A program made the translations under genes and the position numbers. From Acidimicrobiaceae bacterium (GTDB taxonomy: Bacteria > Actinomycetota > Acidimicrobiia > Acidimicrobiales > Salinilacustritrichaceae), in assembly GCA_003476595.1 (NCBI GenBank), contig DMTU01000262.1:1-9046 (forward strand): a DNA stretch of 9,046 nucleotides, written 5' to 3'. The first letter of the stretch is position 1, and every line of letters starts with the position of its first letter. Shown here piece after piece: positions 1-6,443 of this stretch. Below the pieces are notes generated by a model. That model saw only the letters and a list, made by a program, of their open reading frames with translations, was not told the origin of the DNA and searched no databases.

Positions 1-854
1 ACGGCATCGTCATCGCCCGCACCGACCCCGAGCAGCCCAAGCACCAGGGCATCACCTACTTCGCCGTGGACATGCACCAGGACGGCATGGACGTCCGCCC
101 GCTCAAGGAGATGACGGGCCGGGCCATGTTCAACGAGGTCTTCATGTCCGACATCCGCGTGCCCGACGAGTGGGTCATCGGCGGCCTCAACAACGGCTGG
201 CGCGTCGCCAACACCACGCTCATGTACGAGCGCTCCGGCCTGGGTGCCGGTGGCGGCTCGGCCGCCGCCTCCCTCGCCTCGCCCGGCACCGTCGCCGGCG
301 ACCTCGCCAAGCGCGTCGGCGACTTCGTGCGCAACCCCGACCAGCGCCGCTCCACCGGCGGTGGCGCCACCGCCGGTCGCGGCGGGGCCAAGGGCCTGAT
401 CGAGATGGCCAAGGCCGCCGGCAAGGTCGACGACGGCCCCATCCGCCAGGACCTCATGCGCCTGCACACGCTGCACGAGATCGCCCGCATGAACAACCTG
501 CGGGCCAAGGCGGCCCGGGCGGCCAAGAAGGACATCCCCGGCCTGCCGAACATCATGAAGCTGTCGATGTCGGAGATCCTGCGGGTCAACCGCGAGACGG
601 GCATGAAGATCCTCGGCCCCATGGCCACGCTGCACGCCTACGACGGGGAGAGCCGCAAGAAGCTCGACGCCGCCACCGGCAACCCGTTCCTCGGCATGAT
701 CACCGAGTCCGCCCTGTTCTCCCCCGGCCCCGCCATCTACGGCGGCACCGACCAGATCCAGAAGAACATCATCGGCGAGCGCGTCCTCGGCCTCCCCAAG
801 GAGCCCAACCAGGACAAGGTCCTCCCCTTCAAGGACCTCCCCAAGAACGGGTGA
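1..854 (+). CDS. Acyl-CoA dehydrogenase, FadE type (C-terminal part, 5' end outside window)
   Basis: The reading frame is open from the first bases (codons in phase from position 3) to TGA at 852-854, so the gene starts upstream. The product should be a FAD-dependent enzyme that oxidises acyl-CoA to enoyl-CoA in beta-oxidation or a related degradation route. Visible parts are the end of the middle beta domain (a segment ending FNEVFMSDIRVP, then NGWRVANTTLMYERSGLG) and the C-terminal helical domain ending PGPAIYGGTDQIQKNIIGER. That last stretch is the FAD/dimer-contact signature of the family. The position that carries the catalytic Glu in medium-chain enzymes (YEGT) is Gly here (codon 741-743). 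This is common in actinobacterial FadE proteins, whose base is elsewhere or supplied differently. A Gly/Ala-rich stretch at about 273-395 looks like an extended loop between helices. The substrate cannot be told. It converges with the next gene. Confidence 0.93.
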   Translation, partial: GIVIARTDPEQPKHQGITYFAVDMHQDGMDVRPLKEMTGRAMFNEVFMSDIRVPDEWVIGGLNNGWRVANTTLMYERSGLGAGGGSAAASLASPGTVAGDLAKRVGDFVRNPDQRRSTGGGATAGRGGAKGLIEMAKAAGKVDDGPIRQDLMRLHTLHEIARMNNLRAKAARAAKKDIPGLPNIMKLSMSEILRVNRETGMKILGPMATLHAYDGESRKKLDAATGNPFLGMITESALFSPGPAIYGGTDQIQKNIIGERVLGLPKEPNQDKVLPFKDLPKNG

Positions 855-886
855 ACCCGTCGGTCGGAGAGCGACCTCGAGTTCCT

Positions 887-915
887 GGAGTTGTTCGGCT
901 GCGCCTCACAACTCC
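887..915. terminator. Inverted repeat between convergent genes (possible bidirectional terminator)
   Basis: GGAGTTGT (887-894) and ACAACTCC (908-915) are perfect 8-bp complementary arms around a 13-nt loop. They lie in the 76-bp gap between the acyl-CoA dehydrogenase stop and the stop of the opposing gene. No U-tract follows on either strand, so intrinsic termination would be of the U-poor type that has been proposed for high-GC actinobacteria. The function is inferred from position only. Confidence 0.4.
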
Positions 916-930
916 CCAGTGACGAGGCGG

Positions 931-1314
931 CTACTGGAGCTCGATGCTCCAGTGGCCGTCGGGCCGGCGGAGCAGGGCGGTGCGCCACGGCCCCTCCCCC
1001 AGGTCCAGGGCGGACAGCACCCACACGTCCTTGCCCTTGGCCGCAGCCGCCCCGGCGGCCGTCGCCAGGAAGGCGTGGTGCCCGCCCTTGGTGCCCCCGG
1101 GCGCGCACAGCACCGCGGCCGTGCCCCGGTACTCCTCGAAGCGCTCCTGCTGGGACTCCGGCAACGACCACTTGAGCGACGCGTCGGCCAGCACGACCGT
1201 GTCGTCGACCAGCTCGCGGGCGGCGGCGACCACCTCGTCGAGCTGGTCCAGGTCGGGTTCGGCCCGACGCCACCCCGCGGCGAGGCCGGCGTCGACGAGC
1301 AGGATCTTGCTCAT
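931..1314 (-). CDS. Small NYN/PIN-like (Zc3h12a-RNase-like) domain protein
   Basis: The product is 127 aa. ATG at 1314-1312 overlaps the upstream oxidoreductase stop by 4 bp (ATGA), so translation is probably coupled; the stop is TAG at 931-933. The layout resembles actinobacterial NYN/PIN-like nuclease domains. It has an N-terminal strand ILLVDAG (Asp8), a helix with LDQLDEVV, a second strand VVLADAS (Asp44), then APGGTKGGHHAFL (71-83) where relatives tend to have a Gly-rich turn followed by an acidic residue. A fourth strand VWVLSALD (97-104) ends in Asp104. Such domains bind Mg2+ and cleave RNA. In this copy the usual third acidic position appears to be His80, so activity is uncertain. No signal peptide or membrane segment is seen, so it is probably cytosolic. 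Family assignment is by recalled pattern and not by search; a catalytically dead or purely structural role is possible. Confidence 0.6.
   Translation of the reverse strand: MSKILLVDAGLAAGWRRAEPDLDQLDEVVAAARELVDDTVVLADASLKWSLPESQQERFEEYRGTAAVLCAPGGTKGGHHAFLATAAGAAAAKGKDVWVLSALDLGEGPWRTALLRRPDGHWSIELQ
933..953. terminator. Compact hairpin at the 3' end of the NYN-like gene
   Basis: ACTGGAGC (933-940) and GCTCCAGT (946-953) form a perfect 8-bp stem with a 5-nt loop. The stem overlaps the last codons and the TAG stop (933-931 on the minus strand) of the NYN-like gene. It also lies just past the end of the convergent acyl-CoA dehydrogenase, so it could end transcription from both sides. No U-run is present. 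Because the arms are also coding sequence, chance cannot be excluded. Confidence 0.42.
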
Positions 1315-2228
1315 CGGGGGGCGAGCGCCTCGAGTGCCTCGCGGTCGGGCTCGCCCATGCGCGCCGACGGCTTGAGCGGCTGCAGGCACACGTGGGTGGC
1401 GCCGGCGTCGACGTGCTCGGCGACGCGCGCCTCGATCTCCTCCGCGGTGCCCCACGGAACGAGGGCGTCGATGAGGCGATCGGAGCCGCCGTCGGCCAGA
1501 TCGCTCTCGTCGAAGCCGAGGCGGAACCAGTTCTTGAAGTAGTTCGGCAGGCCGATGTACACGCCGAGCGCGGCGCGCGCCGTGGCCCGGGCCTCGGCCG
1601 CGTCGGTGCACAGCACCACCTTCTGCTCCACGCAGAGCATCTTGTCGTCGCCGAGGACGGCCTTGGCCTGGGCGGTGTGCTCGGGGGTGGTCCAGTAGGG
1701 GTGGGCGCGGTCGGCCGCGCTGGCCGCCAGCTCCAGCATCTTGGGGCCGAGCGCAGCGATCACGGTCTTGGGCGGCACGGCGGGCGCGGGCGCCATGTAC
1801 ATCGAGTCGGCCATGCCCTGGAGGTGCTCGCGCATCGAGGTGAGCGGCTTGGAGTAGTCGAGCTTGCGCACCCCGGCCACGATCGGGGCGTGGGACACGC
1901 CGGCGCCGAGCAGGAAGCGTCCGCCGGACTGCTCGGCCAGGGTCAGCTGCGCCTGGCGCATCGAACCCGGGTGGCGGTTGAAGATGTTGGCGATGCCGGT
2001 GGCGATGGCCAGCGTCGAGGTGTTCGACAGCAGGTGCGCGGCGTGGGCGAAGGGGTCGCGACCGAGGGTCTCGGGGATCCACAGGGCGCCGTAGCCGAGC
2101 GACTCGAGCCACTGGGCGAACTCGACGGCTGCCTCCGCCGTCATCGCATCGGTGGGCCACCAGATGCCTCGCGGACCGATGCGATCCTCGATGGGTGTGC
2201 TGGCGTCTGCGGTCTCCGTGGGGCTCAT
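1311..2228 (-). CDS. F420-dependent LLM-class oxidoreductase, TIGR03620-like
   Basis: The product is 305 aa, from ATG at 2228-2226 to TGA at 1313-1311. It has the luciferase-like monooxygenase TIM-barrel pattern of the TIGR03620 group. Recognisable segments are GIWWPTDAM near the N-terminus, ESLGYGALWIPETLGRDPF, ATGIANIFNRHP, LTLAEQSGGRFLLGAGVSH, VIAALGPKML, AHPYWTTPEHT and a C-terminal AGATHVCLQPL. This family is found mainly in actinobacteria and is predicted to use coenzyme F420 for hydride transfer; substrates are unknown. The chosen start has a weak AGGA (2242-2239) about 10 nt upstream. A GTG 96 bp further upstream in frame (2324) would add an Arg-rich tail reaching almost to the divergent adk start and into its ribosome-binding site, so it is unlikely. 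The gene overlaps the NYN-like gene by 4 bp, forming a two-gene operon. Confidence 0.92.
   Translation of the reverse strand: MSPTETADASTPIEDRIGPRGIWWPTDAMTAEAAVEFAQWLESLGYGALWIPETLGRDPFAHAAHLLSNTSTLAIATGIANIFNRHPGSMRQAQLTLAEQSGGRFLLGAGVSHAPIVAGVRKLDYSKPLTSMREHLQGMADSMYMAPAPAVPPKTVIAALGPKMLELAASAADRAHPYWTTPEHTAQAKAVLGDDKMLCVEQKVVLCTDAAEARATARAALGVYIGLPNYFKNWFRLGFDESDLADGGSDRLIDALVPWGTAEEIEARVAEHVDAGATHVCLQPLKPSARMGEPDREALEALAPR
2143..2185. repeat. 11-bp inverted repeat inside the 5' end of the LLM oxidoreductase gene
   Basis: ATCGCATCGGT (2143-2153) and ACCGATGCGAT (2175-2185) are perfect complements separated by 21 nt, within roughly codons 15-29 of the oxidoreductase. It could be an operator-like or mRNA structure. 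An 11-bp match of this kind is expected about once by chance in a GC-biased window this long, so no role is claimed. Confidence 0.3.
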
Positions 2229-2271
2229 AGGGCGGCCATCCTGCCACCGGCGCAGGGGCCCGGCGTGCCTC

Positions 2272-2300
2272 TCGGTCGGGACGCGCCGGTGCGCTAGCGT
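2272..2300 (+). promoter_or_regulatory. Weak promoter-like pair for adk
   Basis: TAGCGT at 2295-2300 fits the actinobacterial TANNNT -10 pattern. A poor -35-like TCGGTC (2272-2277) lies 17 nt upstream. The site is about 35 bp before the adk start, in the 107-bp divergent gap shared with the LLM oxidoreductase gene. The assignment rests mainly on position and on the -10 shape. Confidence 0.25.
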
Positions 2301-2324
2301 CGTCGGACCACGCCGTCGAGCCAC

Positions 2325-2330
2325 AGGGGA
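2325..2330 (+). promoter_or_regulatory. Ribosome-binding site deciding the adk start
   Basis: AGGGGA lies 5 nt before GTG at 2336-2338. It supports this GTG as the start of adenylate kinase, placing the P-loop at the expected distance from the N-terminus. Confidence 0.65.
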
Positions 2331-2335
2331 AGACC

Positions 2336-2923
2336 GTGTTCCGAGCGTTGCTGCTCGCGCCGCCCGGCGCAGGCAAGGGCACCCAGGGGCAGCGCCTCGC
2401 GGACCGCCACGGCGTCCCCCACCTCGCCACCGGGGACCTCCTGCGGGACCACGTCGCCCGGGGCACCGACCTCGGCAAGCAGGCCAGGTCCCACATGGAC
2501 GCCGGCCGCCTCGTGCCCGACGACCTCGTCATCGACATGGTGCTGCGCAAGATCGGCGGCGACGGCACCGGCGAGATCCTCGAGGGCTTCCTCCTCGACG
2601 GCTTCCCCCGCACCCTGAACCAGGCCCGCTTCGCCTACGAGTGGGGGCTGCAGTTCAAGCGCACCTTCCACGCGGTGATCATGCTCGAGGTGCCCGAGGA
2701 CGAGCTCGTCCGCCGCCTCGTGCAGCGGGGCGAGGAGCAGGGGCGCAGCGACGACACCGAAGACGTCATCCGGGAGCGCCTGGCCGTCTACGAGGACAAC
2801 ACCGCTCCGCTCGTCGACTTCTACGAGTCCCGGGGCATCCTCGTCCGGGTCGACGGCACCGGCACGGTCGACGAGGTCACCGAGCGGATCGAGGCCGGCC
2901 TGGAACCGATGGTGCCGGCGTGA
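2336..2923 (+). CDS. adk: Adenylate kinase, short (LID-less) form
   Basis: The product is 195 aa, with a GTG start and TGA at 2921-2923. It catalyses ATP + AMP = 2 ADP in the cytosol. The P-loop is APPGAGKGT (residues 8-16) with Lys14; the first Gly of the usual GxxGxGKGT is Ala8. The AMP-binding region follows as HLATGDLLRDHV (29-40). The motif DGFPRT (88-93) is canonical. The LID region is short, RGEEQGRSDDTEDVIRERL (131-149), with Arg137, the Asp pair and Arg148, and without the four-Cys zinc insert, as in mycobacterial-type short enzymes. Genes of this kind usually sit between secY and map in the ribosomal-protein cluster. Here the neighbours are unrelated, so this may be a second copy or a relocated one. 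It overlaps the next gene by 4 bp (GTGA), implying coupled translation. A UMP/CMP-kinase-like specificity is less likely but not excluded. Confidence 0.93.
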   Translation: MFRALLLAPPGAGKGTQGQRLADRHGVPHLATGDLLRDHVARGTDLGKQARSHMDAGRLVPDDLVIDMVLRKIGGDGTGEILEGFLLDGFPRTLNQARFAYEWGLQFKRTFHAVIMLEVPEDELVRRLVQRGEEQGRSDDTEDVIRERLAVYEDNTAPLVDFYESRGILVRVDGTGTVDEVTERIEAGLEPMVPA

Positions 2924-3309
2924 ACCGCCAGCGCCTGGCGGGCGTCCAGCGCGCCCTCGCTGCGGTCATGGCCGTCCTCGTCCTCGTACTGGCCCTCATG
3001 GCCGGGCGCTCGCAGCGGCTCTTCGGGACCTGGGACATCGTGGTGCACGGCTACGTCGGCAACGGCCTCTTCGTGCTCGCCGTCGCCAACCTGGCCCTCG
3101 CCATCTACCGGCGACCCTCGACCTCGCAGCTCACCGTCGCCGCCCTCATCGGCATGCTCACCTTCGCCCAGGTCGGCCTCGGCTACGTCGGGCGCGAGCA
3201 GCTCGAGGCTGCGGCCTGGCACGTCCCCAACGGGGTGCTCCTCATGGCCCTCAGCACCTACCAGTGGGCGACCCTGCAGGCCCGCCCCGCGGCCTCAGCA
3301 GCCACCTGA
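2920..3309 (+). CDS. Small four-helix integral membrane protein (unknown function, His-bearing helices)
   Basis: The product is 129 aa, from GTG at 2920-2922 (sharing GTGA with the adk stop) to TGA at 3307-3309. Four hydrophobic segments are visible at about residues 11-28, 41-62, 70-90 and 99-117. Helix 2 starts HGYVGNGLF (His43) and helix 4 starts WHVPNGVLL (His101). Two His residues at matching ends of alternate helices recall haem-binding or b561/CtaA-like small membrane proteins and the DUF6220-type families. This is a resemblance in pattern only. The protein sits in the cytoplasmic membrane. Translational coupling to adenylate kinase suggests co-expression, not a proven functional link. 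The last 15 bp overlap the 3' end of the convergent phosphatase gene. Confidence 0.8.
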   Translation: MNRQRLAGVQRALAAVMAVLVLVLALMAGRSQRLFGTWDIVVHGYVGNGLFVLAVANLALAIYRRPSTSQLTVAALIGMLTFAQVGLGYVGREQLEAAAWHVPNGVLLMALSTYQWATLQARPAASAAT

Positions 3310-5601
3310 GCTCCGACCCTCGAAGCGCACCACGAGGACGGCGAGATCGTCGGTCTGTTCCTCGGCCGGCACGAGCGCCTCGACCAGCGCGTCGCTGAGC
3401 TCCTCGGGATCGAGGTCGATCAGCTCCTCCGCCACCGCCCCGAGGCGGCGGAAGCCCTGGTCCAGGGACTCGGTGCGGCGCTCGACGAGGCCATCGGTGT
3501 AGAGCACCACGACGTCGCCGGTGGCGAGCATCCGGCGGTGCACGGGCGCGACCGCATCGGCGGCGACGCCGAGCGGAGGCAGGCAGGGCTCGTCGAGCAG
3601 CTCACGCCCGCCGGCGCCGACGACGAGCGGTGGCGGGTGCCCGGCCCGGGACCACACCAGCTCGCCGGTGCCGAGGTCGAGGACGACGCACACCACCGTC
3701 GTGCAGAACGCATCGGGGATCGTCAGCACCTGCTGGTTGATCGCCTGGAGGATCAGACCGGGGTCCGCGGTGAAGCGGACGATGGTCTGGAAGGCCGTGC
3801 GCAGCCGGCCCATGGCGGCGGCGGCGACCATGCCGTGGCCGACCACGTCGCCGACCACGAGCAGGACGCGGTCACCGTCGAGGAGCAGGGCGTCGTACCA
3901 GTCTCCGCCCACCGTCGCACCGTGCGTGGCCGGCCGGTAGCGGGCGGCCACGGTGGCCCCCGCCACGGCCGGCAGGGCATCGGGCAGCGCGGCCCGCTGG
4001 AACGCCACCGCGGTCTCGTGCTCGGCGTCGTAGCGACGCCCGCGCGCCAGGGCCCGGGCGGCCAGCACGCCGACGGTCTGCAGCAGGGCCTGCTCGTCGT
4101 CGCCGAAGATGTGCAGCCGGGGGTAGGACACGGCCAGCACGCCGCTGACGTCCTCGGCGAGCAGGGGCAGGACGGCGAGGGCCTGGCCGTCGCCGGCGAG
4201 CTCGGTGGCCACCTCGTCGCCCTTCCACCCGAGCGGGGACGACAGCCACGCGGGCTCGCGCCGAGCGAGGGTGCCCTCCACCACCGATCCGACGACGGGC
4301 ACCGGGAGCAGCCGGGTCTCGACGGCGCGCCCCTCGTCCTCGCCCTCCTCGCCACCCTGCTCGCCGTCCGGCTCGCGCTCGATGACGGCGAGCCGCCCGG
4401 CCCGGTCCATGGTGGCCACGACGGCCGAGCGCGCGTCGACGGCCGCGGGCAGGTGGTCGACGAGCGCGGCGGCGACGTCGCTGCCGCTCAGGGCGCGGGC
4501 GAGGCGACCGGCGACGACCTGGACCGCTCGGCTGCGCTCCTCGTTGGTGGCGAGCAGGGCGTTGGCCCCACCGAGGCGGCGCTGGTGGCGCTCGGTCACG
4601 ATGACGAGCGCAGCCATGGCGAGGATCGCGACGAGGCCGCCGGCGGCCACGAGCCACGCCAGGGCGAGGTCGGGTCCGCTGCCCGGTCCGACCAGCACCT
4701 GCCACGACCCGGACGGCACGTCGACATCGGCGACCGTCGCCTCCTCCGGGTCCCGCAGCTCGTCACCGGTGATGAGGGCCTGACCGTCGACCAGCGCGAT
4801 GGGCGCACCCGACACCGCCGCGGTGCGGATCGACTCCTGCAGGCGCGACACGGGGATGCCGGTGGCCACGAACCCCCGGACCTCGTCGTCGCCGTCCAGG
4901 AGCGGCCGCACGACCGCGACGACCGGCCCCACCTCGCCGGGCACGTCGACCACCCCGCCCACCGCCGCGGCACGCGTCCGCTGGGCTGCCTCGAGCACGG
5001 CCCGACGGGTCGGGTCGGCCCCGAAGTCGAACCCGACCGCCGCGCCTTCGGCCACGTCGGGCTGGACGCTCAGCACCGGGTGGTGCACCGGCGTCGAGGG
5101 GGCCGGCACGAGCCGGCCCCGGTCGTCGAGGACCGTGATGTCGGCGCCGATCCGATCCTCGAGCTCGGCCCGCTCGTCGGCGGTGACGACGTCGATGAGG
5201 GCGAGCTGGCGCACCTCCTCGCCGCTCAGCGGATCGCTGGCGAAGGAGCGGAAGACCTCGACGTCGAGCTCGCCGTCGGGTCCGACGACGGCTGCCGCGC
5301 CGCCCAGGCCGGCTGCGACCTGGCGCACGTCGATCTCGAGCAGCGCCGCCGCGCTGCTCGCCGCTCGCCGCGCCCGGTCCTCGACCGCCTCGACGGCGCG
5401 AGCCCGGGCCAGCACGACGCCAGCGGCGGTCCCCAGGACCAGCACGACCAGGGCGAGGGAGAACAGCCAGGTCTGCGCCCGGCGCGGGGGCCGCCCGGGT
5501 GCCGTCGACGCTCGATCGCTCCCCGACCCTGCCACCGCTCGCACGGTAGTCGTGCCGCGACGCAGCGAGCGGAGCCGCCACCTCCGGTGCGACACCAGCA
5601 C
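3295..5601 (-). CDS. Membrane sensor phosphatase: CHASE-like domain, GAF, PP2C/SpoIIE (RsbU type)
   Basis: The product is 768 aa if the most upstream GTG (5601-5599) is used. In order: a basic N-terminal tail; TM1 at about 45-66; an extracytoplasmic domain at about 70-305 with a CHASE-like core (VGFDFGADPTRRAVLEAA, then VVAVVRPLL and FVATGIPVSRLQ); TM2 at about 312-336; a linker; a GAF-like domain at about 357-520; and a PP2C phosphatase domain at about 540-760. The PP2C metal motifs are intact: GGDWYD (Asp567), VGDVVGHG (Asp585), AGHPPPLV, YTDG (Asp703) and TDDLAVLVVR (Asp751/752). Enzymes of this type dephosphorylate anti-sigma-factor antagonists in partner-switching pathways. No anti-sigma kinase, HATPase or STAS gene is in the window. 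An acidic run (about 411-426) interrupts the GAF domain. The start is uncertain: no ATG and no clear Shine-Dalgarno exists, and GTG codons at 5595, 5544 and 5535 are alternatives. Confidence 0.9.
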   Translation of the reverse strand: MLVSHRRWRLRSLRRGTTTVRAVAGSGSDRASTAPGRPPRRAQTWLFSLALVVLVLGTAAGVVLARARAVEAVEDRARRAASSAAALLEIDVRQVAAGLGGAAAVVGPDGELDVEVFRSFASDPLSGEEVRQLALIDVVTADERAELEDRIGADITVLDDRGRLVPAPSTPVHHPVLSVQPDVAEGAAVGFDFGADPTRRAVLEAAQRTRAAAVGGVVDVPGEVGPVVAVVRPLLDGDDEVRGFVATGIPVSRLQESIRTAAVSGAPIALVDGQALITGDELRDPEEATVADVDVPSGSWQVLVGPGSGPDLALAWLVAAGGLVAILAMAALVIVTERHQRRLGGANALLATNEERSRAVQVVAGRLARALSGSDVAAALVDHLPAAVDARSAVVATMDRAGRLAVIEREPDGEQGGEEGEDEGRAVETRLLPVPVVGSVVEGTLARREPAWLSSPLGWKGDEVATELAGDGQALAVLPLLAEDVSGVLAVSYPRLHIFGDDEQALLQTVGVLAARALARGRRYDAEHETAVAFQRAALPDALPAVAGATVAARYRPATHGATVGGDWYDALLLDGDRVLLVVGDVVGHGMVAAAAMGRLRTAFQTIVRFTADPGLILQAINQQVLTIPDAFCTTVVCVVLDLGTGELVWSRAGHPPPLVVGAGGRELLDEPCLPPLGVAADAVAPVHRRMLATGDVVVLYTDGLVERRTESLDQGFRRLGAVAEELIDLDPEELSDALVEALVPAEEQTDDLAVLVVRFEGRSSGGC

Positions 5602-5655
5602 TGCCAGAACGGTTCAACCGAACTGCCAGGACGGGCCAAGCGGAACTGGCAGTTC
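5598..5655. promoter_or_regulatory. Triple ACTGCCAG box with 10-bp inverted repeat, upstream of the phosphatase gene
   Basis: ACTGCCAG occurs directly at 5600-5607 and 5622-5629, and as its complement at 5646-5653; centres are 22 and 24 bp apart, about two helical turns each. Boxes 2 and 3 extend to a perfect 10-bp inverted repeat, GAACTGCCAG (5620-5629) and CTGGCAGTTC (5646-5655). Boxes 1 and 2 extend as direct repeats (CTGCCAG, A or G, ACGG). Between boxes 1 and 2 lies the palindrome CGGTTCAACCG (5610-5620). The layout suits operator half-sites for a dimeric or cooperative regulator of the phosphatase gene, whose most upstream start lies at 5601. A structured terminator for the Rpf-like gene upstream is the alternative. 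The regulator is not known. Confidence 0.45.
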
Positions 5656-5693
5656 TCCTGTCGCGCGTGTCGGTCAGCGAGGACCGGGGAGGG

Positions 5694-6443
5694 TCAGCGC
5701 AGGCCGAGCTTCTCGGAGCAGTGCGGCCACGCGCCCCAGCCCTGGCGGGCCTGCAGGGTGCGCCCGAAGTCGATCTGGGTCGCCGCCGGGTGCTCGTGGG
5801 GGTAGCCGGAGCCACCGACCGACTCCCACGTCGCCAGCGCGAACTGGAGGCCGCCGTAGTACCCGTTGCCGGTGTTGATCGACCAGTTGCCGCCGGACTC
5901 GCACTGGGCCAGGTCGTACCAGACCTGGGTGCCACGGGGATCGTCGTAGGCGTAGCCGCCGTCCGAGGGCTCGCTGGTGGGCGGCGGGGGCGGCGGTTCC
6001 GTGGTGGTCGTCGTGGGCGCGGCCGTGGTGGTCGGGGCCGGGCGGGGCGCGGCGGTGGTGGTCGTCGCCTGGCGGCGCGGGGTCGCGGTGGTCGTCGGCG
6101 CCGCCGAGGTGGTGGTGGACTCGGTGGTCTCGGTGTGCAGGGCCCGGGCTGTCGGCGCCTCGGTGGTCGTCGAGGTCCCGTCGATGCCCGCGCCGTCCTC
6201 CGTGGCCGGGCCCGCGGCCGTCGTGGACGTGCTGGTCGCGGGCGCCGCCGTCGTGGAGGTCGTGGCGCCGGTGGCCTCCACCAGCGTCGTGGTCGTCTCC
6301 GACAGCAGCTCGCGCACCTCGCTCGGGGACCCGACCGATGCGGCCCGCACGACGCCGGCCTCCGATCCGGTCGCCGCGGTCGCGGTGGTCACGTCCACGG
6401 CGTCGTCACCGCCGACGCTGACGAGCGACGCGATGGCGAGCAC
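5694..6443 (-). CDS. Rpf/transglycosylase-like secreted cell-wall hydrolase with Thr/Pro linker
   Basis: This runs from the first canonical start in frame (GTG 6443-6441) to TGA at 5696-5694, 249 aa. The C-terminal 75 residues (about 174-248) are a resuscitation-promoting-factor/transglycosylase-like domain. It contains WYDLAQCESGGNW with the expected catalytic Glu182, then INTGNGYYGGLQF and QGWGAWPHCSEKLGL. Cys181 and Cys242 are placed for the family disulfide. Rpf proteins cleave peptidoglycan glycan strands outside the cell and help dormant actinobacteria regrow. Residues about 48-155 are a flexible Thr/Ala/Ser/Pro linker, typical of wall-spanning proteins. The listed start is doubtful: it lies inside a hydrophobic segment that continues upstream in frame (see 6444-6599) and has no Shine-Dalgarno. 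The gene precedes the phosphatase on the same strand with a 92-bp gap holding the ACTGCCAG boxes. Confidence 0.85.
   Translation of the reverse strand: MLAIASLVSVGGDDAVDVTTATAATGSEAGVVRAASVGSPSEVRELLSETTTTLVEATGATTSTTAAPATSTSTTAAGPATEDGAGIDGTSTTTEAPTARALHTETTESTTTSAAPTTTATPRRQATTTTAAPRPAPTTTAAPTTTTTEPPPPPPTSEPSDGGYAYDDPRGTQVWYDLAQCESGGNWSINTGNGYYGGLQFALATWESVGGSGYPHEHPAATQIDFGRTLQARQGWGAWPHCSEKLGLR
5979..6302 (-). repeat. Low-complexity Thr/Ala/Pro coding tract
   Basis: About 108 codons of the Rpf-like gene are mostly ACC/ACG/ACT, GCC/GCG and CCG/CCC, giving blocks such as TTTTTEPPPPPP next to the catalytic domain. The DNA shows many imperfect GTGGTNGTC-type repeats on the plus strand. It encodes a spacer, not a folded domain; length variation between strains would be expected. 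Confidence 0.8.

Noticed and set aside
2229..2324. Upstream GTG (2324) extension of the LLM oxidoreductase
   Set aside because: The added residues are Arg-rich and unlike the family, and the extension would fill the divergent promoter gap almost to the adk start and its ribosome-binding site.
931..2613. Single long minus-strand frame covering the NYN-like gene, the LLM gene and adk
   Set aside because: Only its last 127 codons look like a protein; the rest is an Arg/Pro-rich shadow of two better-supported genes.
5606..5634. T-loop-like GGTTCAAC in the gap before the phosphatase, as a possible tRNA
   Set aside because: No acceptor, D or anticodon stems can be drawn around it; it is part of the palindrome CGGTTCAACCG.
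5671..5686. CGGTC/GACCG stem just after the Rpf-like stop as a terminator
   Set aside because: Only 5 bp of stem with a 6-nt loop and no U-run; too weak to list.
3538..5805. Long open frame on the plus strand opposite the phosphatase gene
   Set aside because: It is a high-GC shadow: His/Arg/Gly-rich composition with no domain pattern, fully antisense to a clear CHASE-GAF-PP2C protein.
5979..6302. Repetitive tract as a CRISPR or tandem-repeat array
   Set aside because: There are no regular repeat units or unique spacers; it is a codon-level Thr/Ala/Pro linker in a wall protein.
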